Source: Candidatus Hydrogenedentota bacterium (GTDB lineage: Bacteria > Hydrogenedentota > Hydrogenedentia > Hydrogenedentales > CAITNO01). Taken from it: a DNA stretch of 5,610 bases. Each line of letters starts with the position of its first letter. Within the stretch, counting starts at the first letter, position 1. The notes below the pieces were generated by a model. The model saw nothing but the letters and a program-made list of their open reading frames with translations. It did not search any database and had not been told where the DNA came from. Where the stretch lies: NCBI GenBank assembly GCA_029554925.1, contig JAKPUV010000714.1:1-5610 (forward strand), given 5' to 3'. Both the position numbers and the translations under genes were made by a program. This document shows, one piece after another, positions 1-5,610 of the stretch.

Positions 1-51
1 CTGGGTCAACCCGCGCGGGGCGCGCGCCCGCGCGACGAGGAGCGCGCATGA
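1..51 (+). CDS. Possible C-terminal tail of an upstream gene (partial)
   Basis: The first frame of the window is open from base 1 and stops at TGA 49-51, which would give a 16-residue tail ending in DEERA. Its stop overlaps the ATG of the next gene as ATGA (48-51), a common translational-coupling arrangement in tightly packed operons. The fragment is too short and too low in complexity to identify, and the other two forward frames are also open here, so it may simply be non-coding GC-rich sequence. Confidence 0.25.
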   Translation: MGQPARGARPRDEERA

Positions 52-299
52 AAAGCGTCTATGTGGTCACCATGTGGTCCGGCGGCAAGCCCGCCAAGAA
101 GTGGCAGAGCGAGGGCGCCCCGGAGAAACTGCCCACGGGCACCGGGGTCAGTTTCGTGAGCATGGACACCAAGCTCCGCGTGGAGGTCATCGGCAGCATC
201 TCGGTGGAGGAGTACGAGTCGGGCCGCGCCGAACTGGAAATGGCGCTGCGCGAGGGCGGCGCCCCCGCCCCTCCCCCCGAATCGGAGCGCCTGTACTGA
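48..299 (+). CDS. Small hypothetical protein, 83 residues
   Basis: I do not recognise this protein and assign no function. The start is supported by GAGGAG at 37-42, five bases before the ATG; the frame is also open further upstream, but without a better start. The N-terminal two thirds looks like a compact beta-rich fold. A hydrophobic strand (VYVVTMW, residues 4-10) leads into a basic turn (GGKPAKKW, 12-19), and a second strand pair surrounds FVSMDTKLRVEVIG (about 36-49). A short acidic helix follows (SVEEYESGRAELEMAL, about 52-67), then a Pro/Ala-rich tail. There is no signal peptide, membrane segment or cysteine, so a soluble cytosolic protein is likely. The ordered strand-helix pattern and good ribosome site argue that it is a real gene rather than a chance frame. 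It lies 116 bases before the next gene, and nothing in the context suggests a role. Confidence 0.72.
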   Translation: MKSVYVVTMWSGGKPAKKWQSEGAPEKLPTGTGVSFVSMDTKLRVEVIGSISVEEYESGRAELEMALREGGAPAPPPESERLY

Positions 300-347
300 C
301 GCGGCAGCCGGGGACCGGGCGGGGAAGGGAAGTGCGGGCGGCCCGGA

Positions 348-356
348 TGGTACACT
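348..356 (+). promoter_or_regulatory. Weak candidate extended -10 promoter element
   Basis: In the 116-base gap between the small gene and the repeat-tailed gene, the otherwise GC-rich sequence contains TGGTACACT. This reads as an extended -10 (TGn followed by TACACT, four of six matches to TATAAT), about 60 bases before the chosen start at 416. No good -35 hexamer sits at the usual distance; about 328-333 reads GGAAGT. It is a candidate only, since one partial match is expected by chance. Confidence 0.2.
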
Positions 357-402
357 ACGCGCACCCACACTGAAACCGTAGGATGATCCGGCGGTGCCGG
401 AC

Positions 403-408
403 GGAAGG
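403..408 (+). promoter_or_regulatory. Ribosome binding site that decides the start at 416
   Basis: GGAAGG lies seven bases before the ATG at 416, the usual spacing. The earlier in-frame ATG at 383 has only AGG directly abutting it, which is too close to work as a Shine-Dalgarno site. The site therefore favours the shorter 474-residue product over the 485-residue reading. Confidence 0.6.
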
Positions 409-415
409 CGTGCGC

Positions 416-1840
416 ATGGCCAGAAATGTTCGATCGGAGAAATCCCCGAGACAGGGCAAACCGGCGGCCCCCCGCAGGCCGGGCCGTGCCGCCGCCCCCC
501 GCCCGAAGACCGCGGACGCCAAGCCCTTCCGCGCCGAGAAGCCCTCCCGGCCCGGCGCGCCGGGCCGGCCTTCCCCCCGTCCCAAGACGGCGGATTCCAA
601 GCCTTTCCGTGCCGACAAGCCGGCCCGGCCGGGTGCGCCGGACCGCCCTTCGTCCCGTCCGAAGGCCTCCAGTTCCAAGCCCTTCCGCGCGGGAAGACCC
701 TCCCGGCCGGGCGCTCCGGACCGGTCCGCCCCCCGCCCGGAGGGCGGCGGTGACGCCCCGCGTCCCCCGCGTCCCGCGCATGCCCCGCGTCCCCTGCGCC
801 CGGGGCGCCCCCCGCGTCCGGCGGTGAAGGCCGCCCGGGCCGCGGCGGCGGATCGCGGGCCCGCGGCGAACGTTGTGCATGTGAGGTGGACGAAGACCCG
901 GAGCCTCCAGCTTCCCGGCATCGCCGAGGCGAAAGAGTTTTTCCGCCAGGAGACGCTGGAGCATGCGGTGGAGAAGCTGCTGGCCGGACGCGACCCGCTC
1001 CTGCAGCCCGCCCTGCGGAAGCTGCTGGGGACCGCGCCGCTGTTCTCCCTCACCTTCGACCTGGCCTGGGAGGAGGCGCACCGCTTCTGCTACCTCGTGA
1101 CGGCGTCGAACCGGAACCGGGACAAGGGCACGGCGGTCCTGATGCTGGCGCGCAACCACCAGGAGTACGGCGTCGCCCTGCGGGCGGAATGCGAGAACGC
1201 GCGGGCGCTCTATGAGGCGGACCCGAAGCATGTGGCCCCCTTTCTCGGGGCGGGCTTTGTCTACCTGCCCGACCGCTACAAGCGCGCGGAGATGGGGCGC
1301 GAACTGCCCGCGTGGCTGGCCGCGTGGCCGGCCGACGCCGCGCCCATGGCTGTCGGCAACGCCGTCCAGCTTGCGGCGGGCGGCGCGGGCGGCGTCCGCC
1401 TCCTCACGCGGCGGGACACGGACAAAATCCGCGCGGGCATCGTCACCCTGCTGTTCCGCGTGTGGCGCGCGCAGACGGGGCGCTCGCTGAATTTGTCCGC
1501 CCTCCGGCCGCAGGATTTCCTGGTGGCGCGGGAGGGGGACTCGGGGCTGCGGCCCGTGCTGCTGGGCACGCGCGCCCGGCTGATGGCGCTGCCGGCCGAG
1601 AAATTCGTGCGCCGCGTGCTTGCCGCCGTGTGGGACACGCCTTCGGGGCCCTTTTCCCTGGCACCCCCGGACCCGGCGCTGTTTCTGGAGGCGGTCACCG
1701 CCGCCTGCGGCGAGGAGGGGCGCGCGCTGGTTGCCGGCGCTCTGGCGCCGCCGGCCGGCGGGGGCGCGGCGCGCCAGGTGCGGAACACCGCGCTTCCGCG
1801 CGACTACGTTGAAAACCTGCGTCAACTCATGCTGAAATGA
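416..1840 (+). CDS. Hypothetical protein with basic Pro/Arg repeat tail and possible degenerate kinase-like domain, 474 residues
   Basis: I do not recognise this family. Residues 1 to about 150 are low complexity, rich in Pro, Arg, Lys and Ala, strongly basic and almost certainly disordered. They include three 26-residue tandem repeats (28-53, 54-79, 80-105), then PRP/RPR-rich sequence. Such tails often bind RNA, DNA or other acidic polymers, but that role is inferred. A globular domain runs from about 152 to 474. It begins with VHVRW, has a hydrophobic strand and helix at about 220-266 (VLMLARNHQEYG, then ECENARALYEADPKHV), and has LSALRPQDFLV at 360-370 followed by PVLLGTRARLM at 380-390. 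These resemble the alpha-C, catalytic-loop and DFG regions of protein-kinase-like folds, with the catalytic Asp missing. No signal peptide or membrane segment is visible. The gene ends 46 bases before the beta-helix gene without a convincing terminator, so co-transcription is possible. The coding call is firm; the fold suggestion is weak. Confidence 0.82.
   Translation: MARNVRSEKSPRQGKPAAPRRPGRAAAPRPKTADAKPFRAEKPSRPGAPGRPSPRPKTADSKPFRADKPARPGAPDRPSSRPKASSSKPFRAGRPSRPGAPDRSAPRPEGGGDAPRPPRPAHAPRPLRPGRPPRPAVKAARAAAADRGPAANVVHVRWTKTRSLQLPGIAEAKEFFRQETLEHAVEKLLAGRDPLLQPALRKLLGTAPLFSLTFDLAWEEAHRFCYLVTASNRNRDKGTAVLMLARNHQEYGVALRAECENARALYEADPKHVAPFLGAGFVYLPDRYKRAEMGRELPAWLAAWPADAAPMAVGNAVQLAAGGAGGVRLLTRRDTDKIRAGIVTLLFRVWRAQTGRSLNLSALRPQDFLVAREGDSGLRPVLLGTRARLMALPAEKFVRRVLAAVWDTPSGPFSLAPPDPALFLEAVTAACGEEGRALVAGALAPPAGGGAARQVRNTALPRDYVENLRQLMLK
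497..730 (+). repeat. Three in-frame 78-bp imperfect tandem repeats (26 residues each)
   Basis: The copies start at 497, 575 and 653, and the first residues of a degenerate fourth (PRPE) start at 731. The shared protein pattern is P/S-RPK-x4-KPFRA-x-K/R-P-x-RPGAP-x-R. The first two copies are closest (PRPKTADAKPFRAEKP and PRPKTADSKPFRADKP); the third changes TADS to ASSS and DK to GR. The DNA copies differ mostly at third positions (for example TTCCGC, TTCCGT and TTCCGC for FR). This points to duplication followed by divergence with the protein sequence retained. Confidence 0.85.
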
Positions 1841-1886
1841 CCCGCACATTCCCGCCCCCGGGGCGTGCTGCCGGAAGGACACCCGA

Positions 1887-1946
1887 ATGAGCGCCAGATT
1901 TTTCTTTGTGGCCGTTCTGCTGTGCGCGGGCCTCTGCGCCGCCGCG
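1887..1946 (+). other. Signal peptide of the beta-helix protein
   Basis: Residues 1-20 have a short basic start (MSAR), a hydrophobic core (FFFVAVLLCAGLCA) and an Ala-rich cleavage region. Cleavage by signal peptidase I is plausible after A19 or A20; Pro at 21 makes the site after A20 less favourable. Cysteines at 13 and 17 are not preceded by a standard lipobox (LL and GL rather than a small residue at -1), so a lipoprotein is unlikely. Confidence 0.8.
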
Positions 1947-4094
1947 CCGATGCCCGTGTTTCACGTCGCCGTGAACGGCGACGACGCCTGGTCGGGCACC
2001 CTGCCCGAACCAAACGCGGAGGGGAACGACGGGCCCTTCCTGACCCTGGGCCGCGCCCGCGACGCCCTGCGCGCGGCGGGCACGGCGGACGGCGGCATGG
2101 TCTATGTCCACGCGGGCGCGTACTACCTGACGGAGCCCCTCGTGCTGGGGAAGGAGGACTCCGGGTCGGAGGCCTTCCCCGTGGTCTGGCAGGCCGCGGC
2201 GGGGGAGACGGCGCGCATTGTCGGCGGCCGCCCCGTCACGGAGTTCACCCCGCACGCGGGCGAAATCCTCAAGGCGGACATGACGAACTTCCAGCTCCCC
2301 AAGGGCGCACCGCGCCAGCTCTTCTTTAACGGCGAGCGCCAGATTCCCGCCCGCTGGCCGAACAAGGGGGAGGACGACATGCCCGGCGGCAAGTGGGCCT
2401 TCGTCCAGACCCGGTCGGACGCCGCCCCCGAGACCTCCTTTGTCACCGCCTCGGACCGTCCGGCGGGGTGGAAAAGCCTGGCGGGGGTCGAGGTCTCCAT
2501 CTGGCCGAACTACAACTGGTGGCAGACCGTCGCCCCGCTCAAGTCCTTCGACGCGGCGACGCGCACGGTGGAGCTGGGCGAGAAGCTGCCCTACACCATC
2601 GAGCCGGGCCGCCGCTTCTTCTTCCAGAACGTGCTGGAGGAGCTGGACGCCCCCGGCGAGTTCTGCATTGACGACGCGTCGAACACGCTGTACTTCCTGC
2701 CCCCGGCGTCCATGGAGGCCGCCGAGGTGGTTGTGCCCGCCGTGGAGACCCTGGTGCGCATGAAGGGCGCCGCCCATGTCGCGTGGATGGGCTTCACGAT
2801 GGAGGCCTGCACCGCCGAGGCGGTCCGCATCGAGGACTGCGTGTCCGTGCTTGCCGGGCGCTGCGTCATCCGCAACACGGGCGGCTACGGCGCCGTGGTC
2901 AGCGGCGGCAAACAGTGCAGGGTCGCGGGCTGCGACATCTACGCCACGGGCCGCGGCGGCGTCTCCCTCGAAGGCGGCGACCGCAAGACCCTCACCCCGG
3001 CGTCGCACGAGGCGGTGAACAACCACATCCACCATTTCGGCGCCATCTTCCAGACCTACCAGACCGGCGTGACCGTCGCGGGCGTGGGCAGCCGCGTCGC
3101 CAACAACCTCATCCACGACGCGCCGCACATCGGCATTCTGCTCAACGGGAACGACCACACCATCGAGTACAACGACATCCACCACGTGTGCCTGGAGGGC
3201 AGCGACAACGGCGGGTTCTACATGGGCCGCGACTGGACCCAGCGCGGAAACGTGCTCCGGTTCAACAAGTTCCACGACATCTACGGCTTCGGTCTTTCCG
3301 GGCTCGCCGCGGGCGCCGACGGCAAATTCCACTACGAGGCCCCGCACCAGGCCTGGGGCGTGTACCTCGACGACTGCTCCAGCGGCGTGACGGTGCAGGC
3401 GAACATCTTCTACCGCGTGCCCCTGTGCGGCGTCATGATCGGCGGCGGCCGCGACAACCTGGTGGACAACAACATTTTCGTGGACTGCGTGCCCGCGCTC
3501 CACATTGACGACCGGTGGGACGCCTACTGCTGGGACCTCATGCGGGAGCGGCTCGAGGCCATGGACTACCAGAATCCGCCGTTCAGCACGCGCTACCCCG
3601 AGCTGCTGAAGATGGGCGACGACCCGCGCAAACCGGCGAACAACACCTTCACCAACAACGTGGTCGCGTACACCCGCGACGACTACCGCGGCCTCAGCAC
3701 GGCGAAGCCGGGCTCGTCCACGGCGGTCATCTACACCCTGAGCCCCTACGACCCCGAGACCACCACCTTCGACAACAACCTCATCTTCCACACCGCCACC
3801 CCGAAGGTTGCCGCCCGGTCCTACAAGAAGGACGACGCGGCGGACGTTCCGTGGCCGGACTGGCAGGCGCGCGGGCATGACAAGAACAGCCGCCTCGCCG
3901 ACCCGAAGTTTTTCCGGCCGGAGGAGGACAACTACATGATGCGGCACAACTCCCCGGCCTTTGAGATGGGGATCAGGGACATTCCGGACTACCGGATCGG
4001 CCTCTACCGGGACGAGTTCCGCGCGTCGTGGCCGCCGCCCGCCGAGGAGCGGCGCGACGGCGGCGACCACCGCGAGTGGGTTGTGGAGCCGTAA
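1887..4094 (+). CDS. Secreted right-handed parallel beta-helix protein, probable carbohydrate-active enzyme, 735 residues
   Basis: GGAAGGA at 1873-1879 supports the start. Residues 1-20 form a signal peptide, so the protein acts outside the cytoplasm. The mature N-terminus (HVAVNGDDAWSGT, then PFLTLGRARDALRAA) is the cap motif of many secreted beta-helix polysaccharide-active proteins. Next come GMVYVHAGAYYLTEPL and a SGSEAFPVVWQA segment, LFFNGERQIPARWPN (about 147-161) and IWPNYNWWQ (205-213), a layout I associate with GH141-like and related beta-helix hydrolases. Helix rungs with Asn-x-Ile/Phe ladders appear near 379, 407, 429, 460, 506 and 529. Conserved-looking acidic or polar patches include GNDHTIEYNDIHH (421-433), GRDW (447-450), YLDDCSSG (493-500) and IGGGRDN (518-524). 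The C-terminus has ADPKFF and SPAFEMGI, typical of the end of this group. The substrate is not readable from sequence; xylB 20 bases downstream suggests a pentose-containing glycan. A lyase or a non-enzymatic binding protein remains possible. Confidence 0.88.
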   Translation: MSARFFFVAVLLCAGLCAAAPMPVFHVAVNGDDAWSGTLPEPNAEGNDGPFLTLGRARDALRAAGTADGGMVYVHAGAYYLTEPLVLGKEDSGSEAFPVVWQAAAGETARIVGGRPVTEFTPHAGEILKADMTNFQLPKGAPRQLFFNGERQIPARWPNKGEDDMPGGKWAFVQTRSDAAPETSFVTASDRPAGWKSLAGVEVSIWPNYNWWQTVAPLKSFDAATRTVELGEKLPYTIEPGRRFFFQNVLEELDAPGEFCIDDASNTLYFLPPASMEAAEVVVPAVETLVRMKGAAHVAWMGFTMEACTAEAVRIEDCVSVLAGRCVIRNTGGYGAVVSGGKQCRVAGCDIYATGRGGVSLEGGDRKTLTPASHEAVNNHIHHFGAIFQTYQTGVTVAGVGSRVANNLIHDAPHIGILLNGNDHTIEYNDIHHVCLEGSDNGGFYMGRDWTQRGNVLRFNKFHDIYGFGLSGLAAGADGKFHYEAPHQAWGVYLDDCSSGVTVQANIFYRVPLCGVMIGGGRDNLVDNNIFVDCVPALHIDDRWDAYCWDLMRERLEAMDYQNPPFSTRYPELLKMGDDPRKPANNTFTNNVVAYTRDDYRGLSTAKPGSSTAVIYTLSPYDPETTTFDNNLIFHTATPKVAARSYKKDDAADVPWPDWQARGHDKNSRLADPKFFRPEEDNYMMRHNSPAFEMGIRDIPDYRIGLYRDEFRASWPPPAEERRDGGDHREWVVEP

Positions 4095-4114
4095 CCAGAC
4101 AGGGAGAGCGGGAA

Positions 4115-5610
4115 ATGGGCATCGTCATCGGACTCGACGTCGGCACCAGCGGGACCAAGGCCATCGCCATGGACGAGACCGGACGCCTCCTGGCGTCCGC
4201 GCTGGTGGAATACCCCCTGCACAGCCCCAAGCCGGGCTGGGCGGAGCAGGACCCCGCGGACTGGCGCGCCGCCGCGCTGTCGGCGCTGGCGCAGCTCGCC
4301 GCGCGGGTGAACCCCGCCGACGTGAAGGGCATCGGCCTCACGGGGCAGATGCACGGGTCGGTCTTCCTCGACGCGGAGAACAACGTGCTGCGCAACGCCC
4401 TGCTGTGGTGCGACCAGCGCACGGCGGCCCAGTGCGACGCCATCACCGAGAAGGTCGGCGCCGCGCGCCTCATCGAAATGGTGTCCAACCCCGCGCTCAC
4501 GGGGTTCACGGCCCCGAAGATTCTCTGGCTGCGGGACAACGAGCCGCACCTCTACGAGAAGGTGCGGAAGGTGCTCCTGCCCAAGGACTACATCCGCTGG
4601 GTCCTCACGGGCGAGTACGCCACCGACATGGCCGACGCCTCGGGCACCCTGCTCTTCGACGTGGCCAACCGGTGCTGGCACCGCGGGCTGCTGTCCCTGC
4701 TGGACATTGACCCCGCGCTGCTGCCCGCCTCCTTCGAGGGGCCGGAGGTCACGGGCACCCTCACCGCCGGGGCGGCCGCGCAAACCGGCCTGCCCGCGGG
4801 CATCCCCGTGGTGGCGGGCGGCGGCGACCAGGCCGCCAACGGCGTCGGCTGCGGCATCGTCCGCAAGGGCGTGGTCTCCGCGTCCCTCGGCACCAGCGGC
4901 GTCCTGTTCGCCTTCGCGGACACCGTCAGCACGGACCCGGAGGGCCGGGTGCACACCTTCTGCCACTCCGTGCCGGGATGCTGGCACACCATGGGCGTCG
5001 TCCTCAGCGCGGCGGGGTCGCTCCAGTGGTTCCGCAACCAGCTCTGGACCAACGAGTGGGTGCGCGCGAAGGCCGAGGGCCGCGAGGTCTACGAGGAGAT
5101 CACCACGGCGGCGGGCACCGCCCCGGCGGGCAGCGAGGGGCTCCTCTTCCTGCCCTACCTCACGGGCGAGCGCACGCCCCACAAGGACCCCTTCGCCCGC
5201 GCGGCGTTCATCGGCCTCTCCCTGCGGCACACGCGGGCGCACATGGCCCGCGCCGTCCTTGAGGGCGTGGCCTACGCCATGAACGACAGCACGGAGATCA
5301 TGCGCGGCATGGGCGTCGCGGTGGACGAGGTCCGCTGCTCCGGCGGCGGCGCGCGCAGCGCCCTGTGGCGCCAGATCATGGCGGACGTCAACGCCGCCCC
5401 CATGGTCACCATCAACGTGGACGAGGGTCCGGCCTACGGCGCGGCCATCCTCGCCTCCGTCGCCACGGGCATGCACGCCCGCGTGGACGCGGCCTGCGAC
5501 GCCGTCATCCGCGAGGTGGACCGCGTGTCCCCCGACCCGGCGGCCTCGGCCGGCTACGGCCGGTGGTTCCGCGAGTACCAGGCGGCCTACCGCGCCCTCG
5601 CCCCCGGATT
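4115..5610 (+). CDS. xylB: Xylulokinase, FGGY family (3' end cut by window)
   Basis: It phosphorylates D-xylulose with ATP to D-xylulose 5-phosphate in the cytosol, feeding the pentose phosphate pathway. The frame is open for 498 codons to the window edge. Known xylulokinases are about 480-510 residues (E. coli XylB 484), so only a few residues should be missing. Both FGGY domains are present. LDVGTSGTKA (7-16) is the first phosphate motif, and TGQMHG (76-81) carries the Met-His pair of the xylulose pocket. LPKDYIRWVLTGEYATDMAD is family-typical, and GGGDQAA (235-241) holds the presumed catalytic base D238. SLGTSGV (257-263) is the second phosphate motif, LPYLTGERTPH (346-356) is a family signature, and SGGGARS (409-415) is the adenosine motif. 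No key residue is missing. AGGGAG at 4101-4106 region provides a ribosome site (AGGGAG, eight bases before ATG). It starts 20 bases after the beta-helix gene, consistent with one transcript. Another FGGY ketose kinase specificity is possible but less likely given GQMHG. Confidence 0.95.
   Translation, partial: MGIVIGLDVGTSGTKAIAMDETGRLLASALVEYPLHSPKPGWAEQDPADWRAAALSALAQLAARVNPADVKGIGLTGQMHGSVFLDAENNVLRNALLWCDQRTAAQCDAITEKVGAARLIEMVSNPALTGFTAPKILWLRDNEPHLYEKVRKVLLPKDYIRWVLTGEYATDMADASGTLLFDVANRCWHRGLLSLLDIDPALLPASFEGPEVTGTLTAGAAAQTGLPAGIPVVAGGGDQAANGVGCGIVRKGVVSASLGTSGVLFAFADTVSTDPEGRVHTFCHSVPGCWHTMGVVLSAAGSLQWFRNQLWTNEWVRAKAEGREVYEEITTAAGTAPAGSEGLLFLPYLTGERTPHKDPFARAAFIGLSLRHTRAHMARAVLEGVAYAMNDSTEIMRGMGVAVDEVRCSGGGARSALWRQIMADVNAAPMVTINVDEGPAYGAAILASVATGMHARVDAACDAVIREVDRVSPDPAASAGYGRWFREYQAAYRALAPG

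Noticed and set aside
315..346. Inverted repeat CCGGGC / GCCCGG with a 20-base purine-rich spacer after the small gene
   Set aside because: The stem is short, the loop is long and no T run follows. This is weak support for a terminator or operator in GC-rich sequence.
383..415. Alternative upstream start at ATG 383 for the repeat-tailed gene
   Set aside because: It has no properly spaced ribosome site, while ATG 416 has GGAAGG seven bases upstream. The extra 11 residues show no conserved-looking sequence.
1853..1865. Perfect inverted repeat CGCCCC-C-GGGGCG in the gap between the second and third genes
   Set aside because: A hairpin would have only a 5-bp stem with a 3-base loop and no following T run, so it is not a convincing terminator. 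Such short GC palindromes are common at this base composition.
59..1882. 607-codon antisense open frame covering the first two genes
   Set aside because: It lies opposite two forward genes with good ribosome sites. Its translation is Arg/Gly/Pro/His-rich without any domain pattern, as expected from the complement of high-GC codons.
1827..4070. 747-codon antisense open frame opposite the beta-helix gene
   Set aside because: The forward strand gives a signal peptide and clear beta-helix motifs. The antisense product is a monotonous Val/Ala/Arg/His/Asp sequence typical of a high-GC shadow frame.
4004..5476. 490-codon antisense open frame opposite the C-terminus of the beta-helix gene and xylB
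   Set aside because: The forward strand encodes an unmistakable xylulokinase through this stretch; the antisense product shows no recognisable motif.

Overview
This is a GC-rich bacterial window with all genes on the + strand: four protein-coding genes packed tightly, the last cut by the window edge. Extreme third-position GC opens long antisense and off-frame reading frames throughout; I treat these as shadows. No RNA gene, CRISPR array, insertion sequence, integrase or attachment site was seen, and no gap between genes exceeds 300 bases. The combination of high GC, a secreted beta-helix carbohydrate-type protein, a sugar kinase and lineage-specific hypothetical proteins would fit an environmental polysaccharide degrader such as Planctomycetota, Lentisphaerota, Verrucomicrobiota or Hydrogenedentota. 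That placement is inference; nothing here fixes the taxon.

Layout: (1) positions 48-299 encode a small cytosolic-looking 83-residue protein I do not recognise, possibly overlapping the stop of an upstream gene by ATGA. (2) Positions 416-1840 encode a 474-residue protein with a very basic, Pro/Arg/Lys-rich N-terminal third containing three 26-residue tandem repeats, followed by a globular domain that faintly resembles a degenerate kinase fold. (3) Positions 1887-4094 encode a 735-residue secreted right-handed parallel beta-helix protein, probably carbohydrate-active. (4) Positions 4115-5610 encode an almost complete xylulokinase (XylB) of the FGGY family.

The last two genes are separated by 20 bases and form a plausible catabolic pair: an exported beta-helix enzyme acting on a glycan (perhaps xylan-like) and a cytosolic kinase that passes D-xylulose to the pentose phosphate pathway. 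No xylose isomerase, sugar transporter or regulator lies in the window. Genes 2 and 3 are 46 bases apart with no convincing terminator between them, so co-transcription is possible, but gene 2 has no evident functional link to sugar use.

I do not see strong evidence of a wholly new system. The points most worth a second look are the repeat-tailed, possibly pseudokinase-like protein and the catalytic identity of the beta-helix protein beside xylB.
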